Both the position numbers and the translations under genes were made by a program. DNA of 64,000 nucleotides, from positions 1,807,217 through 1,871,216 of the forward strand of contig NZ_KI421513.1 of the NCBI RefSeq assembly GCF_000473325.1. The letters run 5' to 3'. The notes under the pieces were generated by a model, which did no database searches, was not told the origin of the DNA, and worked only from the letters and a program-made list of their open reading frames with translations. This document shows, in pieces, positions 62,278 through 64,000 of this stretch (position 1 is the stretch's first letter; each line of letters opens with the position of its first letter). Origin of the DNA: Leisingera caerulea DSM 24564 (lineage in GTDB: Bacteria > Pseudomonadota > Alphaproteobacteria > Rhodobacterales > Rhodobacteraceae).

Positions 62278-62841
62278 ATGCGGCCTAACAAACGTGACGA
62301 GCTGATCCGAAGAGCCTTGGATCTGTTTTACGGAAACGGGTTTCACGCCACCGGGATGGATCTGGTGGCGGCGGAGACCGGGGTGTCGAAAACCTCGATC
62401 TATAAGCACTTCCGCTCCAAGGAGGAGCTGATCCTGGCGGTGCTTCGGCTGAGGGACGAGGATTTCCGCAGTTGGCTGTACGGGCGGCTGGAGGCACGGG
62501 CCGATACACCGCGCGGCCAGCTGGAGGCGCTGTTCGATGTGCTGGAGGAATGGTTCGGGCAGCCCGGGTTTCAGGGCTGCATGTTCATCAAGGCCAGTGC
62601 CGAGTACCAGTCGCCGGAGGATCCGATCAATGTGCAGTCGGCAGAGCACAAGCGGCTGTTGCAGGAGCATTTCGCGCGCCTGGCGGCCGAGGCCGGCGCC
62701 CGGGAGCCGGACACCCTGGCGCGTCAGCTGATGGTGCTGAAAGAGGGCGCGATTGTGCTGGCCGCCCTGACCCACGGCAGCGCCCCGGCGCGCGATGCCC
62801 GCACAGCGGCCGCGGCGCTGATCGAGCAGGCAATCGCCTAG
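62278..62841 (+). CDS. TetR-family transcriptional repressor
   Basis: A 187-residue regulator with an N-terminal TetR helix-turn-helix (RALDLFYGNGFHATGMDLVAAETGVSKTSIYKHFRSKEEL) and an all-helical ligand-binding C-terminal domain. The ATG at 62278 is chosen because GGAGG lies right before it. The repeats upstream suggest autoregulation and control of the divergent SnoaL-like gene. The ligand is unknown. Confidence 0.87.
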   Translation: MRPNKRDELIRRALDLFYGNGFHATGMDLVAAETGVSKTSIYKHFRSKEELILAVLRLRDEDFRSWLYGRLEARADTPRGQLEALFDVLEEWFGQPGFQGCMFIKASAEYQSPEDPINVQSAEHKRLLQEHFARLAAEAGAREPDTLARQLMVLKEGAIVLAALTHGSAPARDARTAAAALIEQAIA

Positions 62842-62972
62842 CATTCAGGCGGTTTGCCGGCCCTTACGCAACACTTGCCCTGCCTGCGCGTCAGGGCGCG
62901 CTGGCCGGGATGGCGGCTGCCGCCGCGATCCTGTACTCTCGGGGGCAGAAACGCCAACGGAGTACGGGCCGA

Positions 62973-63926
62973 ATGACCCCATTTTCCATCGCGGGCATCC
63001 AAATGCATGTGGACGCGCTGCATTCGAATGTCGACGCAATGATTCACCGGATCGACGTGCTGATGGCGCGCTTTCCCTGGACACAGATGGCCGTGTTCAG
63101 CGAGCTGGCGCCCTATGGCCCGCTGACCAAATTCGCGCAGCCGCTGCACAACGAGGCGATTGAGCGCTTTTGCGCCGCTGCGGTGAAACACGGGATCTGG
63201 GTGGTGCCCGGCTCGATGTTCGAGGTGGCGGAGTCCGGCAAGATCCACAACACCTCCTCGGTCATCAATCCGCAGGGCGAGGTGGTCGCGGTCTACCGCA
63301 AGATGTTCCCGTTCCGCCCGTATGAGCAGGGCGTCGAAGCCGGCACGGAATTCTGCGTGTTCGACATTCCGGAGGTGGGCCGGTTCGGCTTGTCGATCTG
63401 CTATGACATCTGGTTCCCGGAAACCACCCGCCAGCTGACCAGCCAGGGGGTCGAGGTGCTGCTGCATCCGGTGCTGACCGGGACCGCGGACCGGGATGCC
63501 GAACTGTCCATTGCCCGCGCCACCGCAGCGCAGTTCCAGTGTTATGTCGTCGACGTGAACGGGCTGGGCGCCGGCGGGGTCGGGCAATCCTGTATCATCG
63601 ACCCGTCCGCCACGGTGCTGCACCAGTCGGGCCGGCACGAGGACATGTTCCCGCTGGAACTGGATCTGGATCAGGTGCGCCGCCAGCGCGAGGTCGGCCT
63701 GAAGGGGCTGGGCCAGGTGCTGAAAAGCTTCCGCGACCGGGAGGCGGATTTTCCCGTCTACGACCGTTCCAGCGGTGCGGATGCTTACCTGCATACGCTT
63801 GGGCCGCTGGAGATCCCGGTGCAGGGCTCGCAGGCGGGCCTGAACGCCCGCGCGCCGGGCGACGACGCAAACGGGTTTGCCGAATTGCATCCGATACACT
63901 ACGCTGAAAGAAAAGCAGGCGGTTGA
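62973..63926 (+). CDS. Carbon-nitrogen hydrolase (nitrilase superfamily)
   Basis: A 317-residue amidase-like enzyme with the triad Glu44 (FSELAPYGP), Lys110 (VYRKMFPF) and Cys143 (LSICYDIWFP). The start at 62973 has GGAG upstream at slightly long spacing. Related proteins hydrolyse aliphatic amides, N-carbamoyl amines or nitriles. It follows the TetR gene by 131 bases in the same direction but need not share regulation. Exact substrate unknown. Confidence 0.85.
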   Translation: MTPFSIAGIQMHVDALHSNVDAMIHRIDVLMARFPWTQMAVFSELAPYGPLTKFAQPLHNEAIERFCAAAVKHGIWVVPGSMFEVAESGKIHNTSSVINPQGEVVAVYRKMFPFRPYEQGVEAGTEFCVFDIPEVGRFGLSICYDIWFPETTRQLTSQGVEVLLHPVLTGTADRDAELSIARATAAQFQCYVVDVNGLGAGGVGQSCIIDPSATVLHQSGRHEDMFPLELDLDQVRRQREVGLKGLGQVLKSFRDREADFPVYDRSSGADAYLHTLGPLEIPVQGSQAGLNARAPGDDANGFAELHPIHYAERKAGG

Positions 63927-63992
63927 TCAGTCTCATTTCTTAGTAGCCAGAGCCCTTTGATCTCCCGTTGATAACCAGGATGGGAGGTGCAT

Positions 63993-64000
63993 ATGCAAGT
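63993..64000 (+). CDS. Start of a further gene, cut by the window end
   Basis: GGGAGG at 63982-63987 precedes an ATG at 63993 at good spacing. Only the first two codons and part of the third are present, so no product can be named. Confidence 0.35.

Overview
The window reads as a chromosomal segment of a high-GC alphaproteobacterium of the Rhodobacterales, Roseobacter group (Leisingera/Phaeobacter/Ruegeria-like). Evidence: a SAM/SAH-type riboswitch directly in front of metK (a class known only from Rhodobacterales), an RpoE-ChrR singlet-oxygen module with a furan/cyclopropane fatty acid gene set, the rplY-pth and trmB/aroA/cmk neighbourhoods, a LuxR-LuxI pair, and abundant TTT/ABC uptake genes. 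No tRNA, rRNA, CRISPR, phage or transposase gene was seen. Genes are densely packed, often overlapping as ATGA.

Layout. 1-5.8 kb: housekeeping (3' end of trpA, FMN alpha-hydroxy-acid dehydrogenase, rplY, DadA-like flavoprotein, pth, nucleoside hydrolase). 5.9-8.5 kb: a lower-GC accessory stretch with an XRE regulator, a LuxR-type regulator and an acyl-homoserine-lactone synthase, with palindromes around the XRE promoter. 8.6-15.0 kb: tripartite tricarboxylate transporter tctCBA, divergent from a tctD/tctE-like two-component system that overlaps a solute-binding-protein gene with no permease.

15.1-25.1 kb: an oxidative/singlet-oxygen response region. A leftward operon (flavin oxidoreductase, Cfa-family methyltransferase, chalcone-isomerase-like protein, MFS transporter, DUF3833 protein, FeS photolyase), a divergent DUF1365-SDR pair, rpoE-chrR and a second SDR. 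Four near-identical promoter-like sequences (TGATCC, 17 bases, GTATCC/GTAACC/GTAACA) precede rpoE, the second SDR and both divergent lipid operons, so the whole block looks like one RpoE regulon.

25.5-43 kb: an Amt-fold transporter lacking both pore histidines, a GntR/HutC regulator, a glycosyltransferase-like protein, miaB, two secreted proteins sharing a small Cys-containing module, phoH-ybeY-corC-lnt, riboswitch-metK, a secreted ClpP-like protein, trmB, aroA-cmk, a YHS-like protein and an unknown secreted protein. 42-48 kb: a catabolic operon (M20 amidohydrolase, diaminopropionate ammonia-lyase, M24 hydrolase, maleate-isomerase-like protein), then an alkaline-phosphatase-superfamily hydrolase. 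48.1-51.4 kb: an RTX serralysin-like metalloprotease and a small secreted protein. 51.7-55.4 kb: a manganese-type ABC uptake operon (sitABCD-like) behind a Fur-family inverted repeat. 55.4-61.5 kb: methylated-amine catabolism (LysR, MttB-family protein, FAD/GcvT dehydrogenase, GlxA-type regulator). 61.6-64 kb: SnoaL-like gene divergent from a TetR gene, a nitrilase-family amidohydrolase and the start of a further gene.
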